Assembly: GCA_016212215.1 (NCBI GenBank)
Contig: JACRGV010000006.1
Span: 1 to 43,294 of the forward strand
DNA from: Nitrospirota bacterium
GTDB taxonomy: Bacteria > Nitrospirota > 9FT-COMBO-42-15 > HDB-SIOI813
Direction: 5' to 3'
DNA length: 43,294 nucleotides
Positions 15,958 through 25,651 of this stretch are shown one piece after another. How positions within the stretch are numbered: position 1 is the first letter of the stretch; each line of letters begins with the position of its first letter. Under the pieces are notes generated by a model. The model saw only the letters and a list, made by a program, of their open reading frames with translations. It ran no database searches and was not told the origin of the DNA. A program made the translations under genes and the position numbers.

Positions 15958-17226
15958 CTACCTGCCGCCTACCATGCACCTCTTATGAGTCACATGGTAT
16001 TCAAACTCGTTTCTAAAGTGATTTATAGCACCCCTCAGGGCCATTACAGCGCCATCTCCGAGGGGACAGAATGTCCGTCCAAAAATATCAACGCATAGCT
16101 TGAGTATCAGGTCAATATCCCCTTGCTCTCCCTCACCGCCCTCTACCCTTCTCAATACCTTAACTAACCAGTCAAGCCCTTCCCTGCATGGTGTACATTT
16201 GCCGCAGGATTCATGATGAAAAAACTCATGAGTCCTGAGGGCTGCCTTTACAATACAGTAAGAGTCATCTATAACAACAATCGCACCGCTTCCAAGCATT
16301 GAACCCTTTGCTGCCAGTGATTCAAAGTCCATTGGTATATCAAGGTCAGGCTCAATAAGCATAGGCGCTGACACACCTCCGGGTATAACAGCCTTTAATG
16401 TCTTTCCCGCTCTCATACCGCCGGCGTGGTCATAAATAATCTCTCTGAGAGGCGTACCCATCGGCAGTTCATAAAGTCCGGGTTTGTTGACATTCCCGCT
16501 GATACCGTAAATCTTAGGTCCTGGACTCTTTGCAGGTCCGATTGCAGCAAACCATGCGGCCCCGTTATTTATTATGTGAGGGACACATGCTAAGGTCTCT
16601 ACGTTATTGATTACAGTAGGCTTTCCAAATAACCCAACCTGGGCAGGAAAAGGGGGCTTAATTCTTGGCAAGGCACGGCGTCCTTCTATGGATTCAAGGA
16701 GTGCGGTTTCCTCTCCGCATATATATGCGCCTGCCCCCCTGTGAACATACATATTAAGGCTGAATTTACTGCCGAGTATATTTTTACCGAGGTACCCCTT
16801 TGCATTTGCCTCTGAAATGGCATCTTCAAGCCTCTGTGCACCGAGTGCAAACTCACCACGAATATATATGTAGGAATTTGCAGCGCCGATGGCATAACAT
16901 GCTATTGCCATACCTTCTATAAGCTCATGTGGGTCATACTCTATAATAGCCCGGTCTTTAAAAGTCCCAGGTTCTCCCTCATCAGCATTACAGCACAGAT
17001 ACTTGGCAATAGTGGGGTCTTTGGTAATAAAACTCCACTTTAGACCGGTAGGAAACCCTGCGCCGCCCCTGCCCCTTAAACCGGAATCCTTTACTGTCTG
17101 AATTATAGAATCAGGATTCATTTCAAGGGCCTTTTTAAGCGCCTCATAGCCACCGTTTTTAATATAAGTGTCTATCTTATATGATTCAGGTGTATTAATA
17201 TTTTTCAGTAGTACAGGTTCAAACAT
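15958..17226 (-). CDS. nuoF: NADH-quinone oxidoreductase subunit F (NADH- and FMN-binding)
   Basis: A 422-residue flavoprotein subunit that oxidises NADH. The FMN/NADH fold shows GRGGAGFPTGLKW (residues 52-64) and a Gly-rich segment with GAGAYICGEETALLES (about 174-189). The N3 [4Fe-4S] cluster is formed by C341, C344, C347 (ESCGKCTPCREG) and C387 (TFCPLGD). It lies 15 nt after nuoE. Length is normal and all ligands are present. Confidence 0.98.
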   Translation of the reverse strand: MFEPVLLKNINTPESYKIDTYIKNGGYEALKKALEMNPDSIIQTVKDSGLRGRGGAGFPTGLKWSFITKDPTIAKYLCCNADEGEPGTFKDRAIIEYDPHELIEGMAIACYAIGAANSYIYIRGEFALGAQRLEDAISEANAKGYLGKNILGSKFSLNMYVHRGAGAYICGEETALLESIEGRRALPRIKPPFPAQVGLFGKPTVINNVETLACVPHIINNGAAWFAAIGPAKSPGPKIYGISGNVNKPGLYELPMGTPLREIIYDHAGGMRAGKTLKAVIPGGVSAPMLIEPDLDIPMDFESLAAKGSMLGSGAIVVIDDSYCIVKAALRTHEFFHHESCGKCTPCREGLDWLVKVLRRVEGGEGEQGDIDLILKLCVDIFGRTFCPLGDGAVMALRGAINHFRNEFEYHVTHKRCMVGGR

Positions 17227-17241
17227 AAAATAAATCAGATA

Positions 17242-17706
17242 TCAGCGTAAGCCGTTTAATATCTCCTCTACCTTACTCTCTGTAAGGTTCTCGTAATAAT
17301 TATCATTAATCTGCATCATCGGGGCAGTCCCGCATGAACCAAGACATTCAACTGCTGAGAGAGTAAACTTCTTGTCAGAAGTAGTCTCCTTAGTTTTTAT
17401 CCCAAGTCTCCTTGAAAGGAAATCCATCAGATGTTCAGCACCAAGTAATGAACAGGCTATGTTCGTACAAACCTGAATATGGTATTTACCGACAGGTTTT
17501 TTATTGTACATCGTATAAAAGGTGGCAACCTCAAACACAAGGACGGGCCTTACTCCGAGTATCCTCGCAACATCCCTCATCCCTTCTTCTGTAACATAAC
17601 CATGCTCCCTCTGAACAACAGAAAGGGCAGGCATTATAGCAGACCGTTTCGTCGCATACTTTGAAGTCAGTTCACTTATCTCTTTAACCGAATTTTCTGA
17701 AAGCAT
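17242..17706 (-). CDS. nuoE: NADH-quinone oxidoreductase subunit E, [2Fe-2S]
   Basis: A 154-residue thioredoxin-fold subunit with a [2Fe-2S] cluster held by C80 and C85 (CTNIAC) and C121 and C125 (ECLGSCG). The N-terminal helices (MPALSVVQREHGYVTEEG) are typical. It partners NuoF in the NADH-oxidising module and sits directly upstream of nuoF. Confidence 0.97.
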   Translation of the reverse strand: MLSENSVKEISELTSKYATKRSAIMPALSVVQREHGYVTEEGMRDVARILGVRPVLVFEVATFYTMYNKKPVGKYHIQVCTNIACSLLGAEHLMDFLSRRLGIKTKETTSDKKFTLSAVECLGSCGTAPMMQINDNYYENLTESKVEEILNGLR

Positions 17707-17815
17707 ATTTTATCCTTCTTACTTTTTTCCTCTGTTTCCATCTAACTTCTTACTTCTAACCTCTTGCCTTTACCTTCAGTCTTCAGTCTTCAGCCTATAA
17801 CCCATTACCTATTCT
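17707..17815. repeat. nuoD-nuoE gap: heptamer tract
   Basis: This gap is filled by TTACTTC/TAACTTC/CAGTCTT-type 7-bp units, with a triplicated CTTCAGT segment near 17775-17790. No gene is seen. Confidence 0.6.
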
Positions 17816-19024
17816 TTACTTATCCACTTCCCCAAAAACAGGGTCCAAACTCGATATAACTGCAACCACATCTGCAAAGTACAAGCCTCGTGACAACGGG
17901 TCAACACTCTGAAGATTAACAAAAGACGGTGCCCTGATTTTTACCCTGAAGGGTTTCTCAGTCCCATCGCTCTTTATATAATAACCAATCTCACCCTTGG
18001 GTGCTTCAATAGATGTATAAACCTCACCGACAGGGGGCTTGAACCCATGTGCAATCAATTTAAAATGATGTATGAGTGCCTCCATGTTTGTTGTAATATC
18101 CTTCCTTGAAGGTGCAACAAACTCAGGGACATCGGCATTTACCGGCCCCTCAGGCAACTGATCAAGCGCCTGTTCAACAATCCTTGCCGCCTGCCTCATC
18201 TCTTCAACCCTGCACATATAGCGGTCAAAGCAGTCCCCGTTCTCACCGACAGGAACCTTAAAATCAAATCTGTCATATACAAGATACGGCTCATCTTTTC
18301 TTATATCCCATGAAACTCCGGAACCTCTTAGGGAAGGCCCGGTAAGTCCCAGATTAATAGCATCTTCTGCCGACACAATCCCGATACCTTTATTCCTCTG
18401 TAACCAGATCCTGTTTCCTGTAAGAAGTCCTTCGTATTCATCTACACGTTTTGGAAAGAGACGCACAAACTCCCTGCACCTTTCCTTAAACCCGGGAGGA
18501 AGGTCGCCCCGTACGCCGCCAATCTTCATATAATTGTATGTCAGCCGCGCACCGCAGAGCATCTCAAACAGGTCCATAATCATCTCTCGTTCTCTGAAGG
18601 CATAAAGGACCAGGGTTATTGCCCCCAGATCAAGCCCCCATGCACCGACAGCGAGCAGATGACTGGAGATACGCGACAACTCTGATGCAATTACCCTGAC
18701 ATACTTTCCCCTCTCAGGAATTTCAATCCCGATCAGTTTCTCCACTGCCATGACATAACCAAGGTTGTTTGTCATACTGCTGAGATAATCAAGCCTGTCT
18801 GTGTATGGAACAAACTGTGGATACAAAAGATTTTCTGCTATCTTTTCCATGCCTCGATGCAGAAAACCAATATCAGGCTCTGCCTTTACAACCTTCTCAC
18901 CCTGCAGATGCAGTATGAGATGCATAACCCCGTGTGTAGACGGATGCTGAGGCCCCATATTAAGGGTAACCTCCCTCGTCATCAAATCCGTATCGCCATT
19001 CTCTATTGGAATAATTTCAGCCAT
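17816..19024 (-). CDS. nuoD: NADH-quinone oxidoreductase subunit D
   Basis: A 402-residue peripheral subunit, homologous to the large subunit of [NiFe] hydrogenases, that forms the quinone pocket with NuoB. The N-terminal NMGPQHPSTHGVMHL contains the quinone-contacting His region. Further signatures are RLDYLSSMTNN, RGSGVSWDIR, and the C-terminal APKGEIGYYIKSDG. The nickel-binding Cys pairs of hydrogenases are absent, as expected. It is separate from nuoC. Confidence 0.98.
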   Translation of the reverse strand: MAEIIPIENGDTDLMTREVTLNMGPQHPSTHGVMHLILHLQGEKVVKAEPDIGFLHRGMEKIAENLLYPQFVPYTDRLDYLSSMTNNLGYVMAVEKLIGIEIPERGKYVRVIASELSRISSHLLAVGAWGLDLGAITLVLYAFREREMIMDLFEMLCGARLTYNYMKIGGVRGDLPPGFKERCREFVRLFPKRVDEYEGLLTGNRIWLQRNKGIGIVSAEDAINLGLTGPSLRGSGVSWDIRKDEPYLVYDRFDFKVPVGENGDCFDRYMCRVEEMRQAARIVEQALDQLPEGPVNADVPEFVAPSRKDITTNMEALIHHFKLIAHGFKPPVGEVYTSIEAPKGEIGYYIKSDGTEKPFRVKIRAPSFVNLQSVDPLSRGLYFADVVAVISSLDPVFGEVDK

Positions 19025-19094
19025 GTTTAAGTTTCCTGCATTTTCTTACTTCTTGCTTCTTGCATCTAAATTCTTACTTCTAATTTCTTGCTTC
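19025..19094. repeat. nuoC-nuoD gap: heptamer tract
   Basis: This 70-bp gap consists almost entirely of TTACTTC/TTGCTTC/TAATTTC-type 7-bp units. No gene. Confidence 0.6.
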
Positions 19095-19622
19095 TTACTT
19101 CTTCTCCACTCCAAACGGATTATATTCATCTTTATATCCTACAAGCGGATAATCCTTTCTAAGCGGATACCCTTCCCAATCCTGCGGCAGATAAATACGC
19201 TTCATATTCGGGTGTCCGTCAAAGACAATGCCGAACATATCAAAGGTCTCCCGCTCTGCAAAATCAGCGCTCCTCCATACTGATGTAACTGTGGGCACTG
19301 TCTCATTCTCCTTAACCCTTACTTTTAATCTGATCCGCATCTTAAAAGGAATAGAGTACAAATGATAAACTACCTCAAAACATGAGAGCGTTGCACGGCT
19401 GTCAACACCGAGCACATCCGATAAAAAGTTAAACTGCATATCATTTTCACGTTTCACAAAGCTGCACACATCTGCAATAACATCCTTCTCTACTACATGA
19501 GTCACTTCACCCCTGAAGACAGATGTCTCAAGTATAGACCTGCCGAACCTTCCCTTTAATTTTGTAACAAGGGTTGAATATTTTTGCGAAGATATTTCTT
19601 TTTCCAAGTCTTTCTCATCCAT
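19095..19622 (-). CDS. nuoC: NADH-quinone oxidoreductase subunit C
   Basis: A 175-residue peripheral subunit. The family signature WRSADFAERETFDMFGIVFDGHPNMKRIYLPQDWEGYPLRKDYPL occupies the C-terminal half (about residues 115-160). The ATG is about 13 nt after the edge of a family A repeat whose minus-strand end reads CCGGAGAGGATTTTCG, a possible ribosome-binding sequence. Confidence 0.97.
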   Translation of the reverse strand: MDEKDLEKEISSQKYSTLVTKLKGRFGRSILETSVFRGEVTHVVEKDVIADVCSFVKRENDMQFNFLSDVLGVDSRATLSCFEVVYHLYSIPFKMRIRLKVRVKENETVPTVTSVWRSADFAERETFDMFGIVFDGHPNMKRIYLPQDWEGYPLRKDYPLVGYKDEYNPFGVEKK

Positions 19623-19631
19623 AATATTTAC

Positions 19632-19755
19632 TCGAAAATCCTCTCCGGCGGGGTTGGAAAACCCCGCCTATCCAGCAAAAAAATTGAGGATAGGCGGGAC
19701 ATTCTTGTCCCGCTGATTTTCATGGCCCTTTGTGAGCCCCCCGGCTCATGGCAGT
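19632..19755. repeat. Two-hairpin GC-rich repeat (family A, copy 2)
   Basis: It fills the nuoB-nuoC gap. Hairpin 1 has arms GGCGGGGT/ACCCCGCC, the central pair is CGCCTATCC/GGATAGGCG, and hairpin 2 is GCGGGAC/GTCCCGC. A GTGAGCC/GGCTCAT segment follows, as in copy 5. Confidence 0.8.
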
Positions 19756-20235
19756 TCAGCTCTTAAACCTCATCAATACTGAAGGGTTCTCCCGTTTTAT
19801 CTTCTCCTGTAACTGCAGGAAACCATACATCAGTGCCTCAGGTCTCGGCGGACATCCTGGTATATAAACATCCACAGGAACCACAAGGTCTGTACCCTGT
19901 ACCACACTGTAAGTATTGAACGGCCCCCCTGCAGATGCACATCCGCCCATTGCAATTACCCATCTTGGTTCCGGCATCTGTGCATACAATCTTTTCACTG
20001 CAGGCGCCATCTTCTTGGTCATTGTGCCTGCAACTATCATAACATCCGATTGACGCGGCGAAGGCCTGAAGACTAATCCAAAGCGGTCTGTGTCATACCT
20101 TGAACATCCTGCGGCTATCATCTCTATTGCACAACAGGCAAGACCGAATGTCATAGGCCAGAGTGAGGACTGCCTGCCCCAGTTCACAATATTATCAATT
20201 GTAGTAAAGATTACATTCCCGTCTCTTACGTCCAT
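19756..20235 (-). CDS. nuoB: NADH-quinone oxidoreductase subunit B
   Basis: A 159-residue subunit holding the terminal N2 [4Fe-4S] cluster that reduces quinone. Ligands are the adjacent pair C34-C35 (LACCAIEM), C99 (MGGCAS) and C128 (PGCPPRPE). Length is normal. Its start overlaps the end of nuoA by 10 nt. Confidence 0.98.
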   Translation of the reverse strand: MDVRDGNVIFTTIDNIVNWGRQSSLWPMTFGLACCAIEMIAAGCSRYDTDRFGLVFRPSPRQSDVMIVAGTMTKKMAPAVKRLYAQMPEPRWVIAMGGCASAGGPFNTYSVVQGTDLVVPVDVYIPGCPPRPEALMYGFLQLQEKIKRENPSVLMRFKS

Positions 20236-20585
20236 TCAAGAGCCCCCTTCTTCCATGCATAAACAAGCCCGATTACAAGTATGGCAACGAATATAAACAT
20301 TTCTACAAAGGCAAAGAGGCCGGTGCTTCTCAAAACAACAGCCCATGGAAATAAGAAGAGAGTTTCTACGTCAAAGACAAGGAAAAGAATTGCAACAATA
20401 AAAAAGTGCACCCTGAAATGCCCTGTATCAGCATTACCAAAAGGCTCCATGCCGCACTCCCATGGAGTATGCTTTTCAGAGTTTGCCCTTTTTGAACTTA
20501 TTAGCGAGTTTATTGCAAATACCATAAATGCAATAAAACCCACAAATCCTATAATAATTAAGACAGGGAAATAAGTGAGCAGCAT
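20226..20585 (-). CDS. nuoA: NADH-quinone oxidoreductase subunit A
   Basis: A 119-residue, three-helix membrane subunit of complex I and the first gene of the operon. The family loop [21 protein letters not shown] follows helix 1, and [13 protein letters not shown] marks helix 2. A sigma-70-like promoter lies about 40 nt upstream (20621-20649). Confidence 0.97.
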   Translation of the reverse strand: MLLTYFPVLIIIGFVGFIAFMVFAINSLISSKRANSEKHTPWECGMEPFGNADTGHFRVHFFIVAILFLVFDVETLFLFPWAVVLRSTGLFAFVEMFIFVAILVIGLVYAWKKGALEWT

Positions 20586-20620
20586 AATTTTTAATACCCC
20601 CCCCGACTTGGTAAGGTATC

Positions 20621-20649
20621 ACATTAAAGAAAGATTTTTTATTTGTCAA
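20621..20649 (-). promoter_or_regulatory. Candidate sigma-70 promoter of the nuo operon
   Basis: On the minus strand a perfect -35 TTGACA (20649-20644) is followed after 17 bp by TAATGT (20626-20621), which keeps three of six -10 bases including the outer TA and T. It faces nuoA and lies in the only sizeable repeat-free gap upstream of the operon. Confidence 0.6.
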
Positions 20650-20782
20650 GGGGTTAATCAAAGTTTTTTTTATTGCGATTCAGACACTAACATGATAAAC
20701 AGCCGATCCGCCCCCGCATGTTGTGAAATGACTAAAGTATAAAGCAGTTCAAGCACGGCATGAATCCATTCAAAAGATAAAT

Positions 20783-20811
20783 TTGACAGACTACTATATT
20801 TCATGTTAAAA
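20783..20811 (+). promoter_or_regulatory. Candidate promoter of rpsT
   Basis: TTGACA at 20783-20788 is followed after 17 bp by TTAAAA at 20806-20811, about 37 nt before the TTG start of rpsT. The -10 match is weak. Confidence 0.45.
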
Positions 20812-20848
20812 GATATGTCCATAATTGATATAAAAAAGGAGAAGTAAA

Positions 20849-21118
20849 TTGGCAACACACAAATCGGCAATAAAGAGGGCAAGACAATCAGAGAAGAGAA
20901 AGTTAAGGAACAAGGCCGCAATGTCAACTATGAAGACATTGATAAAGAAAGTTCAAACCGCTATTGAGGGTAAAAATACTCAGGATGCCGGTGTGAATCT
21001 GAAAGAGGCTACGTCGTATATTGATAAGATAGCAGATAAAGGGATTATCCATAAAAACAGGGCAAGCAGGATCGTATCAAGGTTGAATGCCAGGATTAAT
21101 AAGGCTGCTGCTCAATAA
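20849..21118 (+). CDS. rpsT: 30S ribosomal protein S20
   Basis: An 89-residue basic protein with the typical S20 start ATHKSAIKRARQSEKRKLRN and a helical hairpin; it binds 16S rRNA in the 30S subunit. The start is a TTG with AAAAGGAG 6 nt upstream. A UUG start is also known for rpsT in other bacteria, where it serves autoregulation. It is monocistronic, transcribed away from nuoA and toward holA. Confidence 0.97.
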   Translation: MATHKSAIKRARQSEKRKLRNKAAMSTMKTLIKKVQTAIEGKNTQDAGVNLKEATSYIDKIADKGIIHKNRASRIVSRLNARINKAAAQ

Positions 21119-21119
21119 G

Positions 21120-21250
21120 GTACCTCCGGCGGGGTAAGAAAACCCCGCCTATCCAGACATATTTCCCAGACATATTTCTCATATTTCTAAGGATAGGTGG
21201 GACATTCTTGTCCCACTCATTTTTATCCCCATTTGTGAGTTTCCCGCTAG
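21120..21250. repeat. Two-hairpin GC-rich repeat (family A, copy 3)
   Basis: It begins right after the rpsT stop, between the convergent rpsT and holA. Hairpin 1 is kept. Hairpin 2 has arms GTGGGAC and GTCCCAC, a compensatory change relative to GCGGGAC/GTCCCGC in copies 1, 2 and 5. The spacer between halves is longer than usual, with a repeated CAGACATATTT. It may act as a two-way terminator. A CATCCTGAGCTTGTCTAAGG fragment follows. Confidence 0.8.
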
Positions 21251-21289
21251 TGATACTATAATTGTCATCCTGAGCTTGTCTAAGGATGA

Positions 21290-22294
21290 TTAATTTTTCA
21301 TACAATATATAAACAACAATAACTCTTCCAGTATCATTGCAGGCTTTAGAGCGCTTCCCTTGAGCCTGCTGTCTATATCAATGAGTTTATCAAATAGTTT
21401 AAACAGGTCATCTCTTGAAATTTTATTAACCTTTTGAGAAAACTCCTTAACTTTAAATGGGGGTACGCCCGCTGACTTAGCAGCCTCTTCAAGCGATTTA
21501 CCGGTGCTGATAAGAGTCTTCGCCTTTAACATCATCCTGAACTCACGGAGTATAAAATAAAATATCCTTACAGGCGGTTCACCATCATCAATTGCACGGT
21601 GCAGGGAAAACACAGCATCTTTTAGCCTCCTGTCAATTATGGCGTTCACAACCTCAAACACTGTAAAACTCCTCATACTGCCTGAAACCGCTGTCACGTC
21701 TTTAACAGATATATTCTTACGCTCATTACAATAAAGGATAAGCTTTTCAAGGTCATTATTCAAAGACAGCATCTCATTTCCTGCAACCTCAATCAGTATA
21801 TCCACAGCTTCCTTATCAATACTCTTGCCGGCCTTTTTGATTTGTTGAAATATCCATTTCTTAAGACCATCTTTGTAGAGCGGCTGACATAATATTACAA
21901 CCCCACTTTTATCAAATGAATTGTAAAACTTCTCCCTTTTATCTAATTTTGATGCAGTGAGTATCATGCATGTGGAGGTTGATGGATTTTTCAAATACCC
22001 GACTATTATCTCCTTATCCTTTGCCCCCCATTCATCGGCCTCTTTTACTACAATAACCCTCTTCTCTGCCATAACAGGAAGCGTCTCTGCTGTATTAATG
22101 ACCTTTGATGCATCAACCTCTGCGGCAGAATAGGCATCATAATTGAAATCCCTCAGGCCTGCATCAAGAAATTTATCTTTTACAACCTTCACCCCTTCAT
22201 CAATAAAGAACCTCTCTTCACCTGAAAACATATATACAGGATAGGCTTTACTCGCCCCGAAGCAGTCTGAGAATTCTGTAAAATTTAATATCAT
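21290..22294 (-). CDS. holA: DNA polymerase III subunit delta
   Basis: A 334-residue clamp-loader subunit that opens the sliding clamp for the replicative polymerase. It has the AAA+-like fold of HolA: YPVYMFSGEERFFIDEG near the N-terminus, VIVVKEADEW, a central NDLEKLILYC segment, and a helical C-terminal collar domain. I chose the ATG at 22294 because it lies 7 nt after the lptE stop and matches the family N-terminus. A longer reading from 22354 would run into lptE. Confidence 0.93.
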   Translation of the reverse strand: MILNFTEFSDCFGASKAYPVYMFSGEERFFIDEGVKVVKDKFLDAGLRDFNYDAYSAAEVDASKVINTAETLPVMAEKRVIVVKEADEWGAKDKEIIVGYLKNPSTSTCMILTASKLDKREKFYNSFDKSGVVILCQPLYKDGLKKWIFQQIKKAGKSIDKEAVDILIEVAGNEMLSLNNDLEKLILYCNERKNISVKDVTAVSGSMRSFTVFEVVNAIIDRRLKDAVFSLHRAIDDGEPPVRIFYFILREFRMMLKAKTLISTGKSLEEAAKSAGVPPFKVKEFSQKVNKISRDDLFKLFDKLIDIDSRLKGSALKPAMILEELLLFIYCMKN

Positions 22295-22301
22295 CTTTTC
22301 C

Positions 22302-22811
22302 CTACCATCCCCCAAGCACCCTGTCTGTAATCTCTTCACCAAGTATCCGTGCAAGTTCCTTTATAGCAGAAAACCTTCCGGCACGCGTTATCATGACGTC
22401 ACTATTAACCCTGTACTCTGCTGTTTTAGTAACATCCTTTTCCATAAGGATATTGCCGGAAGATGGCTGAAGCAATCTTAAATGTACTGAGATTGTTATC
22501 CTGTTCTCAAGTACATTCTGATTACTGTCAAAAGAAAGCGGAGATTCTTTATATGATGTTACGATGCCATTTAGAACTAAATCAGACTGAGATTTATCTA
22601 CAACCTGAAGCCGCCGGTCCTTAATAAACTCTCTAATAACAGCAGGTGTAATCTCCTCCTCAATTACAGGCTCCATAGTCTTGTTTTCAAACACCGGTAT
22701 AGAGATTGATGTTACTGAAGGAGGTATATGAGCACTTTTTTCAGCAAACCGGTATCCACAGGAAGAAAGTACAAGGGAAATGATAATAATAATTGGGTAG
22801 ACAGACTTCAT
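22302..22811 (-). CDS. lptE: LPS-assembly lipoprotein LptE
   Basis: A 169-residue lipoprotein. The N-terminus is a type II signal (IIIIISLVLSSCGYRF) with the lipobox Cys at about residue 17. The mature part matches the LptE pattern (SIPVFENKTMEPVIEEEITPAVIREFIKDRRLQVVD). LptE plugs the LptD barrel and inserts lipopolysaccharide in the outer membrane, so this is strong evidence for a Gram-negative envelope. The ATG overlaps the leuS stop by 1 nt (TAATG), and holA follows. Confidence 0.9.
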   Translation of the reverse strand: MKSVYPIIIIISLVLSSCGYRFAEKSAHIPPSVTSISIPVFENKTMEPVIEEEITPAVIREFIKDRRLQVVDKSQSDLVLNGIVTSYKESPLSFDSNQNVLENRITISVHLRLLQPSSGNILMEKDVTKTAEYRVNSDVMITRAGRFSAIKELARILGEEITDRVLGGW

Positions 22812-25462
22812 TACATTACAATATTTACGAGCTTATCTTTAACCACAAATACCTTTTTGGGAACAATATCACCTAAAAGTTCTTTAATCCTGCCATCCTG
22901 CAGCGCCATGTTTTTTATAGCTTCCTCATTAGTACCTGCAGGAACAGTCACCTTACTCCTTACCTTGCCGTTTATCTGTATTACTATCAGCCTCTCTTCT
23001 TCCTGTGCAATCTCAGTACAATATATGGGCCAGGGACTTTTGGCAACAGATTCTACATACCCAAGCATCTGCCACATCTCCTCAGAGATATGGGGTGCAA
23101 AAGGATACAACATCAGTATGACACTATCCATCGCCTCTTTCATTACATATAAAAAAGCCTTGTCATTAAAGCAGCCTTCTTCAACCGGAATAAGGTATAT
23201 GTTGTTGATAAGCTCCATTATAAAGCTGATGGCAGTATTAAAATGAAAGACCTCTATATCATCAGTTACCTTCTTTATTGTTTGATGTGTAAACTTCCTC
23301 AGGGTTTTTAAATCCTGCGGTATGTCATTACCCTTCTCAACCATGTTCAGTAGCTTGATCTTATAAGATTCAATATCCTTTGCCTCATGATTCTGTCCCG
23401 GGTTTAAGTATGGAGTTAACTCATCCACCTTTCTGTATACCCTTGATAAGAACCTGAAGGCACCCTCAACCCCGCGGTCACTCCAATCCAGATCTTTCTC
23501 CGGCGGTGCTGCAAAGAGTGCAAAGAGCCTTGCTGTATCAGCCCCATAATTATTTATGAGATGGTCAGGGTCAACTACATTCCCTTTTGATTTGGACATC
23601 TTAGCCCCGTCTTTTATTACCATCCCCTGCGTCAACAGGTTTTGGAACGGTTCATCAACATCTGTAAGCCCGAGGTCCCTGAGCACTTTGGTAAAGAACC
23701 TTGAATAAAGGAGGTGAAGCACTGCATGTTCTATCCCGCCTATATACTGGTCTACACCCATCCAATAAGAGGCAGATTTTTTCTCAAACGGGACATTTTC
23801 TGAAGCAGGTGAGGTATAACGCATAAAATACCATGACGAGTCTACAAAGGTGTCCATAGTATCTGTCTCCCTTTTTGCCATTACGCCGCAGGAAGGACAC
23901 TCAGCCTCCACAAAGGACTGGACATGGTGTAATGGCGACCCACCCTTACCCGTAAAAGCAACATCCCGTGGAAGTATGACAGGAAGGTCTTTTTCCGGAA
24001 CAGGAACAGTTCCACACCTCTCACAATATATGATAGGAATCGGAGTACCCCAATATCTCTGCCTTGATACCCCCCAGTCACGAATCTTATAATTTACTGT
24101 CCGTTTTCCCATTCCATGGAGTTCTATGTACTCTGCAATCTTGTCTATTGCCTCAGTTGAATTCATGCCGCTGAACTGTCCTGAGTTAACAAGAATACCT
24201 TCGCCGGTGTATGCCTCATGGAGTTCAGTAGAAAATACCCCATCCCCACCCTGCCCCACTACCGTCAAGGGAGAGAGAATAAGCTCAGACATCTCACATC
24301 TCAATCGCTCATCTAATCTCCCCTCCCCTTGCGGGATGGGATTAAGGGGAGGGGGGGCTTGCGAGGGGGGCTGAATCACTACTTTCATAGAAAGATTATA
24401 TTTTTTAGCACATTCAAAATCCCTCTGGTCATGGGTCGGCACTGCCATAACAGCGCCTGTTCCATAATCCATTAGCACAAAATTGGCTATCCAAACAGGA
24501 ATCTGTTCATTAGTAAGGGGATTAATTGCATAGTGTCCTGTAAATACCCCTTCTTTTTCAATATCAGCAGAAGTCCTTATCACCTTATCCTGCCGCCTGA
24601 CCCTTTGCACAAACTCCATGACCGCGCGTTCCTGCTCAGTTCCTTTAACCAGTAATTCTACAAGCGGATATTCGGGTGCGAGACTCATAAAGGTGGCCCC
24701 GAATATGGTATCAGGTCTGGTGGTAAATATCCTGATATTCCTTTCGCTGTCAGCAATAGGGAAATCCACTTCCACACCTGTACTCTTACCAATCCAGTTC
24801 CTTTGCATTGTAAGCACTCTCTCAGGCCAGCCTGTCAGTTTTTCACATCCTGCCAAAAGTTCTTCTGCATAAGCAGTTATCTTAAAAAACCACTGCTCAA
24901 GTTCCTTTTGCTCGACTGTTGAACTGCACCTCCAACACTGCCCATCAATAACCTGTTCATTTGCAAGTACCGTATCACATGAATTACACCAGTTGACAAA
25001 CGATTTCCTTTTATATGCAAGCCCCTTCTCATTCATCTTCAGAAAAAACCACTGGTTCCATTTATAATATGAAGGGTCACATGTAGTGACCTCCCGGTCC
25101 CAGTCATAAGACAGCCCCATCTTTTTGAGCTGTTCCTTCATATAAGCAATATTGTCATAAGTCCAGGCAAACGGATGAATACCCTTGTTAATCGCTGCAT
25201 TCTCTGCCGGAAGTCCAAATGCATCCCATCCCATTGGGTGTAAGACGTTATACCCCTTCATTTTTTTGTAACGGGCAATTACATCTCCTATCGCATAATT
25301 ACGAACATGCCCCATGTGTATCCTGCCTGATGGGTAAGGGAACATCTCAAGACAATAGTATTTGGCTCTGGAAATATCTTCTGTAACCTTGAAGGTATTA
25401 TTATCTTCCCAGTATCTTTGCCACTTAATCTCTATCTCTTTTGGCTCATATTTTGTAGTCAA
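22811..25462 (-). CDS. leuS: Leucyl-tRNA synthetase with an in-frame repeat insertion
   Basis: An 883-residue class I synthetase. It has the HIGH-type motif HMGH in [13 protein letters not shown], the KMSKS motif in [10 protein letters not shown], the zinc-like Cys pairs and the CP1 editing domain (threonine-rich region and VPTHDQRD). Within CP1, about residues 366-408 are a Pro/Gly-rich stretch ([13 protein letters not shown] to [10 protein letters not shown]) absent from the usual family. It is encoded by family B repeat sequence at 24238-24362. The frame stays open on both sides (VVIQ and [12 protein letters not shown]), so the enzyme is probably functional. The start is TTG at 25462. It heads the leuS-lptE-holA operon. 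Confidence 0.96.
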   Translation of the reverse strand: MTTKYEPKEIEIKWQRYWEDNNTFKVTEDISRAKYYCLEMFPYPSGRIHMGHVRNYAIGDVIARYKKMKGYNVLHPMGWDAFGLPAENAAINKGIHPFAWTYDNIAYMKEQLKKMGLSYDWDREVTTCDPSYYKWNQWFFLKMNEKGLAYKRKSFVNWCNSCDTVLANEQVIDGQCWRCSSTVEQKELEQWFFKITAYAEELLAGCEKLTGWPERVLTMQRNWIGKSTGVEVDFPIADSERNIRIFTTRPDTIFGATFMSLAPEYPLVELLVKGTEQERAVMEFVQRVRRQDKVIRTSADIEKEGVFTGHYAINPLTNEQIPVWIANFVLMDYGTGAVMAVPTHDQRDFECAKKYNLSMKVVIQPPSQAPPPLNPIPQGEGRLDERLRCEMSELILSPLTVVGQGGDGVFSTELHEAYTGEGILVNSGQFSGMNSTEAIDKIAEYIELHGMGKRTVNYKIRDWGVSRQRYWGTPIPIIYCERCGTVPVPEKDLPVILPRDVAFTGKGGSPLHHVQSFVEAECPSCGVMAKRETDTMDTFVDSSWYFMRYTSPASENVPFEKKSASYWMGVDQYIGGIEHAVLHLLYSRFFTKVLRDLGLTDVDEPFQNLLTQGMVIKDGAKMSKSKGNVVDPDHLINNYGADTARLFALFAAPPEKDLDWSDRGVEGAFRFLSRVYRKVDELTPYLNPGQNHEAKDIESYKIKLLNMVEKGNDIPQDLKTLRKFTHQTIKKVTDDIEVFHFNTAISFIMELINNIYLIPVEEGCFNDKAFLYVMKEAMDSVILMLYPFAPHISEEMWQMLGYVESVAKSPWPIYCTEIAQEEERLIVIQINGKVRSKVTVPAGTNEEAIKNMALQDGRIKELLGDIVPKKVFVVKDKLVNIVM
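24238..24362. repeat. Family B repeats inside leuS
   Basis: Two family B-like blocks lie here. CCCATCCCCACCCTGCCCC with CAAGGGAGAG runs at 24240-24275, and CTCCCCTCCCCTTGCGGGAT followed by TTAAGGGGAGGGGGGG at 24318-24362. The insertion keeps the leuS frame and adds about 43 residues. Confidence 0.8.
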
Positions 25463-25526
25463 GTTTAAATCCTTTCATAAAGTACATATGATGATACATA
25501 CAACAATAATCCATGTCAACTAATAC

Positions 25527-25556
25527 TTGACATTCATAATTTGAATCTGCTATAGT
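25527..25556 (+). promoter_or_regulatory. Candidate promoter of the rpsU operon
   Basis: A perfect -35 TTGACA at 25527-25532, an 18-bp spacer and -10 TATAGT at 25551-25556 (five of six). They lie about 95 nt before the rpsU start, in the gap between the divergent leuS and rpsU. Confidence 0.7.
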
Positions 25557-25651
25557 TGAAAATCCAATTTTACAGTTGGAACTTATTAAATTTATTAAAT
25601 AAAATTTATATACATGAAAATACAAAAATATATTGTGAGGGGGGGGATTAT

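Noticed and set aside
24126-24374. Plus-strand frame across the leuS insert
   Set aside because: Antisense to a clear LeuRS; caused by the GC-rich repeat lowering stop frequency.
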